This document shows positions 17,337 to 26,592 of a stretch of DNA of 64,000 nt, in pieces. A program made the translations under genes and the position numbers. The first letter of the stretch is position 1. Each line of letters opens with the position of its first letter. The notes below the pieces were generated by a model. The model saw only the letters and a program-made list of their open reading frames with translations. It was not told the origin of the DNA and searched no databases. The stretch comes from Halorussus halophilus (GTDB lineage Archaea; Halobacteriota; Halobacteria; Halobacteriales; Haladaptataceae): the NCBI RefSeq assembly GCF_008831545.1, contig NZ_CP044525.1:124001-188000 (forward strand), in the 5' to 3' direction.

Positions 17337-19016
17337 TTACTTATCGACTGCACATTGGGTGACGAAGTCTTTCACGTACGTCGGGTAGAAGTCGTAGTTC
17401 TTGACGTAGTTCTTGTGTGCGCCGTAGATGGTGGGGTGGTACGTGCCAACCCATGCACCTTCCCTGTGATTGATTTCTTGGCACTTCTTCAAGTTCTTCG
17501 CCTTCGTCTCACCGTCCGTCGCCGTGACTGCCTTATTGAACGCCTCGTCGAACTTCTTGTTACTCCAGTTCGCTTCGTTCCACGGTCCTTCCGACCGGAG
17601 CGCAAGTTGGAGCACCGTTTCGCCCAGCACACGCGTCGAGTAGTTCGTGATGTACCATTCGCCGTCCTTGTTCCAGTAATCCGCGAGCCACTTCTCCTCC
17701 GTGAGTTTCTTGATCTCGAACTCGATACCGACGTTCCGCATCTGTTGTTGGAACAGTTGCGCGATAGTCTCCTTCGCGGGGACTCCGTCGTCGTAGTGGA
17801 AGGTCTTGACTTCGAACCCGCCTGCGTGCCCGGCCTCCTTGAGCAGTTGTTTCGCTTTCTTTGGCTTGGCAGTCTTTCCGAACGTGTCGTCCACCGGAAG
17901 GTTGTCGTTGTAGTACGTGTGTGCCGGCGTAATTCCGCTGTGATGTCCGAGGACGCCCTCCCCGGAGACTGCGGTGACGATTTGTTTCCGGTCGAGCGCG
18001 TACTTGATGGCTTTTCGGACCTTCGGGTCGTCGAACGGTTTGATCTTCGTGTCGAGGACGATGGGGAACTGGAGTCCGGATGCTTGCTTCTCGACTTTCG
18101 CACTGTTCGGAACGCGCTTTTTGACTTTCGAGGAGATACGGCTCACCGCGTCGATACTTCCGTCGGACAGTGCGTTGACGCGTTGAATTTCGTCCGAGAG
18201 GATGTCCCACTCTAATTTGTCGAAGTAGGGCAGGGGCTTGTCATCTACACCCTTGCGGTGGTAGTCTGACTTCGCCTCGAACGTGAGCTTATTCTTCTGG
18301 TTCCAGTTGGTGAGGGTTAGCTGGCCGGTACCGTAATCGGTGTTTTCGAGTTTTTTCGGGTCGTCGTCGAGGATTTTCTTGGGGACGACGAAGAACGCAC
18401 CACCGGTTTCGGCGATGCGTTTCGGGAAGTCGATGTCCGAATTCGCCAGCGTAATCTCGACCGTCTTGTCGTCAACGGCTTTCACTTGTTCGACGTCACC
18501 CAGACTCGACGCGGACCCTGAAAACTCCTCGGACGTCAGGTACTCGTAGGTCGCTTTCACGTCGCTCGCCGTAGCCGTCTGCCCGTCGAGGTTTGCGAAT
18601 GTCGCGTTTTCTTGGAGTTTGAACGTCCACTTGGTGTAGTCGTCGTTATGCTCCCACTCTTTTGCGAGGTTCGGGTGGACTTTGAAATCCTGGTCGACGC
18701 GCGTGAGGCGGTCGTACATCACCTCTCCTGTCAGGAGATCCGCGAGGAATCCCTTGAATGGGTTCATCGTCTGGATGCCTTGCTGGGCTCCGATCTTGAA
18801 CGTGCCGCCACGGGGAAGACTATCAGGGGTCGTTTCGGTCGATGATTCGGTGTCGTCGCCGGCAGTCGTTCCGCCGCTCGAGGTTCCATCCTGACTACTG
18901 TTGTTTCCTGAGCAGCCTGCCAGACCTGTGAGACCGACCGCGCCGAGCGTTGCTCCGATTTTTAGAGTCGCACGTCTATTCGTCTCGGTTGGGTTCGCTT
19001 CCCCGGGCTTTGTCAT
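17337..19016 (-). CDS. ABC transporter substrate-binding lipoprotein (SBP_bac_5)
   Basis: A 559-residue binding protein. It has a twin-arginine signal (NRRATLKIGA) and a lipobox with the anchor cysteine at residue 35 (LTGLAGC), followed by a Ser/Thr/Gly linker. The mature part has the normal SBP_bac_5 order: N-lobe start GGTFKIGAQQG, the hinge region with DFPKRIAETGGAFFVVPKK, and a C-lobe ending near WVGTYHPTIYGAH. It captures the substrate outside the membrane for the importer encoded downstream. A TGAACATGTTCA palindrome lies 42 bp before the start. Confidence 0.92.
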   Translation of the reverse strand: MTKPGEANPTETNRRATLKIGATLGAVGLTGLAGCSGNNSSQDGTSSGGTTAGDDTESSTETTPDSLPRGGTFKIGAQQGIQTMNPFKGFLADLLTGEVMYDRLTRVDQDFKVHPNLAKEWEHNDDYTKWTFKLQENATFANLDGQTATASDVKATYEYLTSEEFSGSASSLGDVEQVKAVDDKTVEITLANSDIDFPKRIAETGGAFFVVPKKILDDDPKKLENTDYGTGQLTLTNWNQKNKLTFEAKSDYHRKGVDDKPLPYFDKLEWDILSDEIQRVNALSDGSIDAVSRISSKVKKRVPNSAKVEKQASGLQFPIVLDTKIKPFDDPKVRKAIKYALDRKQIVTAVSGEGVLGHHSGITPAHTYYNDNLPVDDTFGKTAKPKKAKQLLKEAGHAGGFEVKTFHYDDGVPAKETIAQLFQQQMRNVGIEFEIKKLTEEKWLADYWNKDGEWYITNYSTRVLGETVLQLALRSEGPWNEANWSNKKFDEAFNKAVTATDGETKAKNLKKCQEINHREGAWVGTYHPTIYGAHKNYVKNYDFYPTYVKDFVTQCAVDK

Positions 19017-19057
19017 ACGTAGTCACACAACACGTATACTCCATTTAACGATTATGT

Positions 19058-19069
19058 TGAACATGTTCA
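19058..19069. promoter_or_regulatory. Perfect 12-bp palindrome before the ABC transporter operon
   Basis: TGAACATGTTCA is a perfect palindrome 42 bp upstream of the binding-protein start at 19016. It contains both half-sites of the GTTCA/TGAAC element seen before other catabolic genes. A weaker GGTGAAC copy lies at 19196-19202, before the divergent alcohol dehydrogenase. Confidence 0.5.
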
Positions 19070-19263
19070 CACCATTAATAACATCTCTCATGGTGTTAGT
19101 GATCGTGCATCAATCTTAGAATCGAACGAATACGACCGCGTCTGGCGATTTCCGTCTTCATCTCCACTCGACTCGACCCTTCCTGCGAATCCGCGGGTGA
19201 ACTTGAAAGCGAGTACTGATGGCCGGTAAAGTTAAAGTCGAATTGCTCCCACCAACTTCAATA

Positions 19264-20316
19264 ATGCGTCGCGCTGCCATCTTAGAGGCCTACGATGAAC
19301 CGCTCGAAGTACGCGAAGTCGACTCCGTCTCGCCAGCTCCAGACGGAATCGTCGTGGTTACAGACGCCTGCGGAATCTGTCGCAGTGACTGGCACGCCTG
19401 GAAGGGACACTGGCCATCCGTCCCAACGGACCACATTCTCGGGCACGAACCTGCCGGGACAGTCACCGCAGTCGGCGACGAAGTCGAACACTTCGCAGTT
19501 GGCGACGAAGTCGGCATTCCGTTCAACGTCGCCTGCGGTCACTGTGAATTCTGCTGGGAAGGCGAGTCCCACATGTGTTCAGACGGTCTCAGCCTCGGGT
19601 TTGCACCAGACCTCCCGGGCGCGTTCACCTCCGAGTTCGCCATCCCGAACGCGGACTTCAACGCGGTGCATCTCCCCGATGGAATGACGCCAGTAGAGAT
19701 GGCAGCACTCGGTTGTCGGTTCGCCACGTCGTTTCATGCACTCGCACACAAAGCCGATGTCGAGGCGGGCGACTGGCTCGCCGTTCACGGCTGCGGTGGT
19801 ATCGGCCTCTCGGCCGTGAATATCGCAAGCGCGCTCGGCGCGAACGTCGTGGCCGTCGACCTGAACGACGAAGCTCTCGACCTTGCATCGCAAGTCGGGG
19901 CAGTCGCAACTGTCAACGCGAACGATACCAACGACGTCCCTACTGCAGTCCAAGACATGACCGATGGCGGTGCAGACGTCTCCGTCGATGCACTCGGTAT
20001 CGCTGAGACGTGCCGGAACTCCATCGAGAGCCTTGGGGTGCAGGGACAGCACGTGCAAGTCGGAATGACAACAGACGACGAAGCAGGCGAAGTGTCGCTC
20101 CCCGTCGACAGCATCGTCGGAAGCGAACTGGAACTCGTCGGCGTCAAAGGAATGCCCCCGAACCGATATTCGGAACTATTCCAGATGATCGCATCCGGTA
20201 AAGTGCAACCGGCGAAACTCGTCACCAACCGAGTTAGCCTCGAAGACGTTTCCGGCAGACTCCAGTCGATGGACGACTACGATACGCTCGGATTCGAGGT
20301 AGTCACGGCGTTCTAA
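19264..20316 (+). CDS. Zinc-dependent alcohol dehydrogenase
   Basis: A 350-residue medium-chain dehydrogenase. The catalytic zinc ligands are in ACGICRSDWHAWKGHW and ILGHEPAGTV, the structural zinc in CGHCEFCWEGESHMC, and the coenzyme motif in GCGGIGLSAV. ATG 19264 starts the fold (MRRAAILEAYDEPL); the longer frame adds an unlikely N-terminus. It is divergent from the ABC operon, and the shared 247-base gap holds operator-like elements for both. The substrate is unknown. Confidence 0.9.
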   Translation: MRRAAILEAYDEPLEVREVDSVSPAPDGIVVVTDACGICRSDWHAWKGHWPSVPTDHILGHEPAGTVTAVGDEVEHFAVGDEVGIPFNVACGHCEFCWEGESHMCSDGLSLGFAPDLPGAFTSEFAIPNADFNAVHLPDGMTPVEMAALGCRFATSFHALAHKADVEAGDWLAVHGCGGIGLSAVNIASALGANVVAVDLNDEALDLASQVGAVATVNANDTNDVPTAVQDMTDGGADVSVDALGIAETCRNSIESLGVQGQHVQVGMTTDDEAGEVSLPVDSIVGSELELVGVKGMPPNRYSELFQMIASGKVQPAKLVTNRVSLEDVSGRLQSMDDYDTLGFEVVTAF

Positions 20317-20339
20317 GGGCGCCAGTCACGAGCAGCACA

Positions 20340-20723
20340 CTACGAGAGTGTCTCCTCGAACTCGACCTCGTACCCGTCTGGGTCCTCGACGAATGCCACT
20401 CGACTCCCGATCTGTTCGATAGTAGTCGGCTCCATCGCGACGGGACAATCCGTCGCCTCGACGACTCGTTCGAACGTCGCATCGACGTCGTCGACACTGA
20501 ACGCGAGGTGGTCGAATCCACGGGTGTCGGTTCGGTCCTCACTGTCCCTAGAGTCCGAATCACATTTAAACTGGATTTCAGCACCGTCCTCGCTTCCAAC
20601 GAAGTAGTTACGCACGCCATCGATTTCGAACTCGCGGTGGAACGCGAGATCAAGTGCGCCTTCGTAGAACGCCGCCGTTCGGTCGATATCCGATACCCAT
20701 ACCGCAGTGTGTGCGAGGTGCAT
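20340..20723 (-). CDS. VOC-family (glyoxalase-like) metalloprotein
   Basis: A 127-residue protein of two beta-alpha-beta-beta-beta modules, as in glyoxalase I and related lyases. Metal-ligand positions are visible at H3 (HLAHTAVWVSD), E49 (GAEIQFK), H72 (FDHLAFSVDD) and E118-E124 (DPDGYEVEFEE). It converges with the alcohol dehydrogenase, 24 bases apart. A lactoylglutathione-lyase-like role in detoxifying methylglyoxal is possible; haloarchaea lack glutathione, so the thiol would differ. Confidence 0.85.
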   Translation of the reverse strand: MHLAHTAVWVSDIDRTAAFYEGALDLAFHREFEIDGVRNYFVGSEDGAEIQFKCDSDSRDSEDRTDTRGFDHLAFSVDDVDATFERVVEATDCPVAMEPTTIEQIGSRVAFVEDPDGYEVEFEETLS

Positions 20724-20904
20724 GCAGGCTCACTGAGCGCAGAAAACACGATAAACTCTTCGCTGGAAGAGGGCTACGTTCCACGGATAGATGGGGTCAG
20801 GTTCGGTTCGTTTCGACGAACTCGAATCCACGTCTGTCAACTCGGCTTCTATCGATTAGGACTGTTTACGATGGCTATGTTCCCCCAAAGTTTAATTCCC
20901 CCCT

Positions 20905-22233
20905 ATGCAGTCCATCATGCTACGGATGAACGTGATGTCCGCCTTAGAGGCACGTGTAGATGAGCCTATCCCAGTTGCATTGATCGGTCCCGGTGTGTTC
21001 GGCGCACACCTCGTCTATCAAATAGAAGAGACGCCCGGCATGGTACCCACCATCCTCGCCGACCTCGACATAGAGAAGGCCAAACGAACGTTCGAGAAAA
21101 CAGGTATCGACGCCGACGAGGTAGTGTTCTCGAACGACTCCGACGACGTAGCTGGAGCAATCGATGCGGGCAAGCGCGTCGTCACGGAAGACGGCGTCGT
21201 CGCCTCCGAGGCTCCAGTGGAGGTAGTCATCGAGACCACCGGCGACCCCCAGGCCGCCGCACGCCATGCATGGTCGGCAATCGGTGCAGAAAACGACGTC
21301 GTCATGGTCAGCGTCGAAGTCGATTCCACCATCGGTCCACTTCTTTCGCAGTACGCGTCCCAACAGGGAGTCACTTACTCGATGGCCTACGGTGACGAAC
21401 CCTCGCAAGTCGTCGGCATGGTCGACTGGGCGCGAGCCAACGGATTCGAAGTCGTCGCTGCCGGGCAAGGCACCGAACTCAACTTCAATCGCCACGCGAC
21501 CCACGAAGACTCACTCGACCGCTACGGCGTCACCGAGAAGTTCAGAGAAGACAACGACCCCGACCCGAAGATGTACAACACGTTCCTCGACGGCACGAAG
21601 GTTGCCGTCGAACTCTGTGCCGCAGCGAACGCGATGGGGATGCGCCCGGACGTCAGCGGCACGCACATGCCGGAGACGGACCGTGAGGGACTGCTCGAGA
21701 CGTTCCGTCCGAAGGCAGACGGTGGTGTCCTTGACCAGACGGGCGTCATCGATTCGGTCACGCCTACCGACTACAGGAATCCGAGCGCGTTCGTCGTCAC
21801 TCGTGCAGAAAACGAGGCCACCCAGCGATACCTTGACCAGCGGTACAATATCCTAACGGCGAACGACGGCGAATACCAACTGTTCGACCGTCAGTACCAC
21901 CTACCGCCCGAGACGCTTGTCAGCGTCGCGAGCGTCGCCCTCCACGACCATCCCACCGGAGTGGTCCGCGAACAGACTTCAGAGGTCGTCGCGAAAGCGA
22001 AACGCGACCTGGAACCCGGCGAGACGCTCGCTACCGGGGAAGACACGATTTATGGCATCCTCGAAGCCGCCGACGTCGCCGACGCCGAGGGCTGGGTGCC
22101 ACTTGAACTCCTGAACGGCGCGGAGGTCAAGCAGTCAATTTCGACCGACGACACTATCTCCGAAGCCGACGTCGAACTACACACCGACTCCGTGTTGTAC
22201 CACCTTCGGAAACTACAAGACGAACTCGTCTAA
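20905..22233 (+). CDS. SAF-domain NAD(P)-dependent oxidoreductase
   Basis: A 442-residue protein of the homoserine-dehydrogenase-like family with a C-terminal SAF domain. The Rossmann motif is VALIGPGVFGAH near residue 25; the middle contains IETTGDPQAAARHAW and AYGDEPSQVVGMVDWARA. The SAF-like end (AKRDLEPGETLATGEDTIYGILEAADVA) is typical of sugar-acid and erythritol-type oxidoreductases. Several in-frame ATGs (20905, 20917, 20926, 20935) leave the start uncertain. It is followed after 41 bases by the tungsten oxidoreductase gene, probably in one operon. Confidence 0.85.
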   Translation: MQSIMLRMNVMSALEARVDEPIPVALIGPGVFGAHLVYQIEETPGMVPTILADLDIEKAKRTFEKTGIDADEVVFSNDSDDVAGAIDAGKRVVTEDGVVASEAPVEVVIETTGDPQAAARHAWSAIGAENDVVMVSVEVDSTIGPLLSQYASQQGVTYSMAYGDEPSQVVGMVDWARANGFEVVAAGQGTELNFNRHATHEDSLDRYGVTEKFREDNDPDPKMYNTFLDGTKVAVELCAAANAMGMRPDVSGTHMPETDREGLLETFRPKADGGVLDQTGVIDSVTPTDYRNPSAFVVTRAENEATQRYLDQRYNILTANDGEYQLFDRQYHLPPETLVSVASVALHDHPTGVVREQTSEVVAKAKRDLEPGETLATGEDTIYGILEAADVADAEGWVPLELLNGAEVKQSISTDDTISEADVELHTDSVLYHLRKLQDELV

Positions 22234-22274
22234 GCGACTACGAAGACACCAAAGCGAACTCGAATACACCACTC

Positions 22275-24131
22275 ATGACAGGGACCCTTCCACCGGTTTA
22301 CGGCGGCGAGATACTGCACGTTCACCTCGATAGCGGTGAAACCACGACCGAAGCAATTTCACCAGCAGACGCACGGCGGTTCCTCGGTGGCAACGGTTTC
22401 GCTGCGAAAGCAGTGTACGACCACGTGCCGGCCGACGCTGACCCATTCGACGCGTCGAGCGTCGTCGCGTTCGCCGTTGGGCCGATGAATCTGACCCCGT
22501 TCCAGAGTACCAGTCGTGGCGTCGTCGGGTTCGTCAGTCCGTTGACGAACGGCTTTTTCGACTCGACGTTCGGTGGGACGTTCCCTCAGGCTCAGAAGAC
22601 GACTGGCTACGAGCTAATCGTCCTGCATGGCGTTGCTGACGAGTTATCCTACGTCCATGTCAGCGAGGACGGAGCACGAATCGAGGATGCCACTGACTTC
22701 GCAGGGATGGATACCTACAAGACGTGTACCGCCGTCCGAGACGAGGAAGGACGTGGACACGAGACGCACGTCATCGCAGCTGGGCCTGCTGGCGAGAATC
22801 AAGTCCGATACGCGTGTTTACTACACGACGGTAAACTCCGAGAGGGCGTCGCTGGGCGCGGTGGGTCCGGAGCCGTCCTCGGGTCGAAGAACGTCAAGGC
22901 CGTCGCGGTCCGCGAGGGTGAGTTCTCTCCGGAGTTAGCCGACGAAGACGGACTCCGAGAAGCGGCAACCGGACGGATGGGTGACCTACTCCGGGAGACG
23001 GAGATGCTCCAAGAGTACGGGACGGCTGGGCTCGTCAACCCCGTCAACGAAATGGGGAAACTTGGTCGTCGAAACAACCAGTCCGAGCAGGTAGCCGACG
23101 ACGAAGCCGAAGCAGTGAGTGGGGAGACGCTGAAATCCGACTACGTTACCGAAGACACCACGTGTGCGAACTGTGCAGTGCGGTGTGGCAAGCACGTCTC
23201 CGTCCAATCGGAGGGGATGACCGAAGCGAAGATACCCGAGTTCGAGAGTCTGTACGCGACCACGTCGATGCAGGAAGTGTACGACATCAAACGCGTGATG
23301 AAGGCGAACGATCTCTGTGACCGACTCGGTATCGACACCATCTCGTGGGGCGTCACGGTCGCGTTCGCTCGCGAGTGCTACGAGAAGGGACTCATCGACG
23401 AGGACGCCTCGCCCTATCTGGAGTTCGGCGACGCAGACGGTCTCGTTGAACTCGCTCGCCAGACCGCACACCGCGACGGCATCGGCGATACGCTCGCCGA
23501 AGGTTCGTTCCGGATGTCGGCTTCGCTCGCCGAGGAGGCAGACCGCTACCTACACGGGTCGAAGGGCTTGGAGTTCGCCGCTCACTCTCCGCGCGGGCTC
23601 AAGGGGATGAGCATCGGGTACGCGACTGCGACGCGCGGTGGCTCCCACCACGATACTCGGCCCACTCCACAGTACGGTGGTGAACACGCGGAAACGACGG
23701 AGGGCACACCGGAATTCGCTGCTCGTTCTCAGCATTTCACCGCTCTCGGTGATTCACTGACTCAGTGTCGGTTCGTCAGCGAGGGCGGTTGGGGTAAGGA
23801 GGTCAACGACCGCTATCGAGACGCTATCAATCTAGCGACCGGTTGGGACCTGACCACTGAGGAAGTCGAGACTATCGGTGAACGCGTCTACAATCTCGAA
23901 CGGCTCATCAACGTCGAGCGCGGCGTCGCGAACCGGGAGACGGACACGCTCAGTTATCGGGTGATGCAGGAACCGATCCCCGACGGCCCGGCAGAGGGCA
24001 TGTACTGCCCACCAGAAGAACTCGACCGAATGCTCACCGAGTACTACGCGTTCCGGGGCTGGGACGAAGACGGAAAGCCGACAGACGACACCGTAGCGCG
24101 ACTCGACCTTGAGTCCATCCGCGCGAACTGA
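22275..24131 (+). CDS. Aldehyde:ferredoxin oxidoreductase (tungstopterin)
   Basis: A 618-residue AOR-family enzyme of full length. The N-terminal domain (LGGNGFAAKAVYDHV; VGFVSPLTNGFFDSTFGGTFP) binds the bis-pterin tungsten cofactor. The [4Fe-4S] ligands are CANCAVRCGK near residue 297 plus a late cysteine in LTQCRF. The enzyme oxidises an aldehyde to an acid and reduces ferredoxin. Haloarchaea carry several paralogues of mostly unknown substrate. Its neighbour, a SAF-domain oxidoreductase, may supply the aldehyde. Confidence 0.92.
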   Translation: MTGTLPPVYGGEILHVHLDSGETTTEAISPADARRFLGGNGFAAKAVYDHVPADADPFDASSVVAFAVGPMNLTPFQSTSRGVVGFVSPLTNGFFDSTFGGTFPQAQKTTGYELIVLHGVADELSYVHVSEDGARIEDATDFAGMDTYKTCTAVRDEEGRGHETHVIAAGPAGENQVRYACLLHDGKLREGVAGRGGSGAVLGSKNVKAVAVREGEFSPELADEDGLREAATGRMGDLLRETEMLQEYGTAGLVNPVNEMGKLGRRNNQSEQVADDEAEAVSGETLKSDYVTEDTTCANCAVRCGKHVSVQSEGMTEAKIPEFESLYATTSMQEVYDIKRVMKANDLCDRLGIDTISWGVTVAFARECYEKGLIDEDASPYLEFGDADGLVELARQTAHRDGIGDTLAEGSFRMSASLAEEADRYLHGSKGLEFAAHSPRGLKGMSIGYATATRGGSHHDTRPTPQYGGEHAETTEGTPEFAARSQHFTALGDSLTQCRFVSEGGWGKEVNDRYRDAINLATGWDLTTEEVETIGERVYNLERLINVERGVANRETDTLSYRVMQEPIPDGPAEGMYCPPEELDRMLTEYYAFRGWDEDGKPTDDTVARLDLESIRAN

Positions 24132-24816
24132 ACAGACTTTCCTTCCTTCGAGTTCGACTTCCGTAGCCTGCCCGACCGACAGGTTGGTAGCGCGGGTTCA
24201 CTTGCTTGAATTCGTAAACCGATTCATCATCGATGAATGACGGGCTTCTCTTGACACCGGTCTTTCTTATCCACAGGTACTGATCGGCGTTGATGGCGGC
24301 CCTGCGTTAGCCTGATTCGACGAGTAGCACTATACACCCTGAAATTCGCGAGCGGCGAATCCATCGGCTGTTCTGACTGTTCCCATCCTCCTCCAAATCA
24401 TCGGCATGGATATTGACACGCCTGCTTTCATAGCGGCACAACCAACTCCGGAGAATTCCGGTTTCCGTGTCGGGATTGGGGTCGATTCTCTATCACCGAA
24501 TTAAATTACTGTAACGAAACCCCCGTATTACCGGTATACGGATTATTCCCCGCCACCTGATGTGATTCGGTCACGCCGAAAACGCTCACGGCGACGGTCC
24601 CATCTGACGTGTCTCGAAATCTCCACCGTTTGGAGTGTGTTTGCAGAGTAGCGTTCGGTGATACGTTGGTGTTCGTCTGGGAGCGCAACGGCGTCTTCGG
24701 GGAAAAGCGCGACGACGAGGTTATTTGCGTACTGATGCACGTAATCGCCTATCCGGACGTTCAATCGGTAAATTCCACCCCTCCATCACATACGTACTGT
24801 TGTTAGAAAACGTTGT
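24132..24816. other. 685-base gap with weak ORFs
   Basis: No convincing gene is seen. A minus-strand frame at 24543-24764 (73 aa, rich in arginine at its end) and an overlapping plus-strand frame at 24609-24806 are both short and unrecognised. A hairpin at 24219-24243 followed by GGGCTTCTC resembles transposon ends. Base composition falls below that of the neighbours in 24440-24540. Confidence 0.4.
24219..24243. repeat. Hairpin resembling an IS200/IS605-type end
   Basis: ATTCATC-ATC-GATGAAT is a perfect 7-bp stem, extended by CCG and CGG with a small bulge, and is followed by GCTTCTC. Haloarchaeal IS200/IS605 and IS1341 ends have hairpins followed by GCTTCC. No transposase is nearby, so this would be a relic. 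Confidence 0.3.
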
Positions 24817-25440
24817 TTAGTCACAATCGCACCCCTCTTGCTCGAGTAGTTCGTCGATGGTATACTGAGTACCGCACTCCATGCAGATGACTTTGATTTC
24901 GACGAGCGTCTGTGCGTCTCCTAGTTCGATGTGATCGGCGTCGTGGAGTTGCTGGAGTTTACTCTCGACAACGGAGAGCGTTCGACCCCGCAGTCGCTGG
25001 ATATTTTTAGCCTCACGTTCCACTTGGTCGTGGTCGTCCTTCGAGTACTCCGCCTCGCGATACTTGGTGAGGTAGGTCCTGATCGCCTGATACGTGACGA
25101 AATCCTCGAGAAGTTCCTCGACAGCGATACCCTCGCGTTCGAGGCGACGACGGGTTCGCGTTCGGTCGGCCGTACTAACGTCATCGCTAGTCAGTAGACG
25201 ATAGTGGTTTTGGTGTTCACCGTCGAGAGAATGCATACCGGCATTAGACATGGCCGTTTCGAGCAGTCGTTGGTTAAAGTAGTCGGCAAGGTCGCGGAGA
25301 CTCCAACGCTGGTCGCCGTCGGCCGTCCAGTACTGCTCCATCTCCGACCCGATTCCGTGCAGGTCGTACTCGGATATCAGGCGTGCGACCTTGCTTTTTC
25401 TCCCGCCCGTCGAGTCATCGTCGCTTTCAGCCGTCTCCAT
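24817..25440 (-). CDS. RdfA-like protein (rod-determining factor family)
   Basis: A 207-residue soluble protein. The order of features matches haloarchaeal RdfA: a basic KSKVARLISEYDLHGIGSEME start, then WSLRDLADYFNQRLLETAM, LLTSDDVSTADRTRTRRRLEREG, a helical middle with YLTKYREAEY, and a C-terminal zinc-ribbon-like end (CMECG with CDCD). In Haloferax volcanii RdfA is needed for rod shape; paralogues of other function may exist. ATG 25440 (METAESDDD) fits family starts; the longer frame to 25497 is atypical. It is a single gene upstream of the convergent gap and downstream of two IclR genes. Confidence 0.75.
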   Translation of the reverse strand: METAESDDDSTGGRKSKVARLISEYDLHGIGSEMEQYWTADGDQRWSLRDLADYFNQRLLETAMSNAGMHSLDGEHQNHYRLLTSDDVSTADRTRTRRRLEREGIAVEELLEDFVTYQAIRTYLTKYREAEYSKDDHDQVEREAKNIQRLRGRTLSVVESKLQQLHDADHIELGDAQTLVEIKVICMECGTQYTIDELLEQEGCDCD

Positions 25441-25570
25441 GGTTGGAGGGAGTTCGCATGGTGTAAAAATGTAATTGTTGGCCATGCCCACCGTCAAATT
25501 GACTGAGTATGGTGACTCATTGGTTCCATAACAGTAGTACTTGTGTTATGATTAGTGCGAAGAATCTCGA

Positions 25571-26374
25571 TTAGTCGAGGTCTTTTGTCGAGACAGTCGC
25601 TCCCCGATACTTCACGCCGATGATGTTCGACGCTTCGCGAAGTCGCTCTGGGAGTTCAGTTCGAAAGCGCTTGGCTTTGACACGGCTAACGGGTCCTGAG
25701 ATAGAAATTGCCCCGATAAGATCGTCGAACCCATGCACTGGTGCAGCGATCGCACGTAGTCCGACGGCGGCCTCCTCGTCGTCGAACGCGATTCCCTCCT
25801 CCCGAATCGTCTCCAACTCGCTCAGTAGTTCCGACCGGTCCGTTATCGTGTTCTTCGTCACCGCTTCGAGTCCGTACTCGTCGAGTATTTCGACGACACG
25901 GTCTTCATCCATGTGCGCGAGAGCGACTTTCCCTGCCGCTGTCGCATGGAGTGGCCACCGACTGCCCAACGTATACGCGCCAGTTTCGACGGCGCGTTCG
26001 TTGCCAGTCTTGTACACGTAGATCGCTTGACCGTGTTCTTCGACCATCAACCAAACGAACTCGCCAACTTCCTGTGCGAGGTTCTTGGCCTCGCTCGTCC
26101 CGTGTCGATAGATGCCGATGTGGTTCTCTTTGACCTTCTCGCCGATTTCGAAGTAGCGCAGTCCCGGCCGATAGTGATAGTCCTCTTCGACGACGTATTT
26201 TCGTCGCCGTAGTGTCGCGAGATGGGCGTGGACGCTACTAGGAGAGCGGCCGACGGTCTCTGCTAACTCTGTTACTGTCATCGGCTCTCGTTCGACGAGC
26301 GCCTCCAAGATATCGAGAGATGTGTCGACCGCTTTCACGGTTCGGTGGGCGTCGTCCGTGTGCTCCTCTGCCAT
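25571..26374 (-). CDS. IclR-family transcriptional regulator
   Basis: A 267-residue IclR protein. The winged helix spans about 12-75 (TSLDILEALVEREPMTVTELAETVGRSPSSVHAHLATLRRR across two motifs). The effector domain spans about 90-255, with ATAAGKVALAHMD and the GLRAIAAPVHGFDDLIGAISISGP signature. In haloarchaea such regulators activate or repress sugar and organic-acid genes. A TGTTCAC element lies 38-46 bp upstream, the same placement as in catabolic genes here, so it may autoregulate and control them. This is inferred from motif sharing only. Confidence 0.92.
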   Translation of the reverse strand: MAEEHTDDAHRTVKAVDTSLDILEALVEREPMTVTELAETVGRSPSSVHAHLATLRRRKYVVEEDYHYRPGLRYFEIGEKVKENHIGIYRHGTSEAKNLAQEVGEFVWLMVEEHGQAIYVYKTGNERAVETGAYTLGSRWPLHATAAGKVALAHMDEDRVVEILDEYGLEAVTKNTITDRSELLSELETIREEGIAFDDEEAAVGLRAIAAPVHGFDDLIGAISISGPVSRVKAKRFRTELPERLREASNIIGVKYRGATVSTKDLD

Positions 26375-26411
26375 ACCTCATAGAGATACTACCCCTCAAT
26401 CAATTTGTCGC

Positions 26412-26418
26412 TGTTCAC
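26412..26418. promoter_or_regulatory. Half-site before the IclR gene at 26374
   Basis: TGTTCAC lies 38 bp from the start codon, the same spacing as the elements before 11642 and 13244. It is short, so it counts only as part of the shared pattern. Confidence 0.3.
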
Positions 26419-26473
26419 AAGACAATTCGTCTCTCACCCTCTGCCTCTGATTCGTATGGTCGTAATCGAGCGG

Positions 26474-26490
26474 GTTCAGTAATGCTGAAC
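26474..26490. promoter_or_regulatory. 17-bp palindrome, copy 1
   Basis: GTTCAGTAATGCTGAAC has 6-bp arms (GTTCAG/CTGAAC) around a 5-bp centre. It lies 100 bp upstream of the IclR gene at 26374. A near copy is at 26564. Paired palindromes before a regulator gene suggest autoregulation. Confidence 0.55.
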
Positions 26491-26563
26491 GTATCGTCCG
26501 AACCCCTCGTTCGGGCCGAAAACAGACGTATTCGACGGTCTCTCAGTCTGTAGTCTCCGTCGA

Positions 26564-26580
26564 ATTCAGTACTGTTGAAC
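26564..26580. promoter_or_regulatory. 17-bp palindrome, copy 2
   Basis: ATTCAGTACTGTTGAAC matches copy 1 at 26474 in 14 of 17 positions with the same arm spacing. It lies just after the stop of the upstream IclR gene. The 90-bp distance between copy starts is about nine helical turns, which could place both on one DNA face. Confidence 0.5.
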
Positions 26581-26592
26581 GCCGGCGAAAAA

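Noticed and set aside
17355-18215. Long plus-strand frame (286 codons) across the binding-protein gene
   Set aside because: It lies opposite the well-supported SBP_bac_5 gene and its composition is a mirror of that gene's codon bias.
24543-24764. 73-codon minus-strand frame in the gap after the tungsten oxidoreductase gene
   Set aside because: No family features and an equally good frame on the other strand; kept only as a note in the gap entry.
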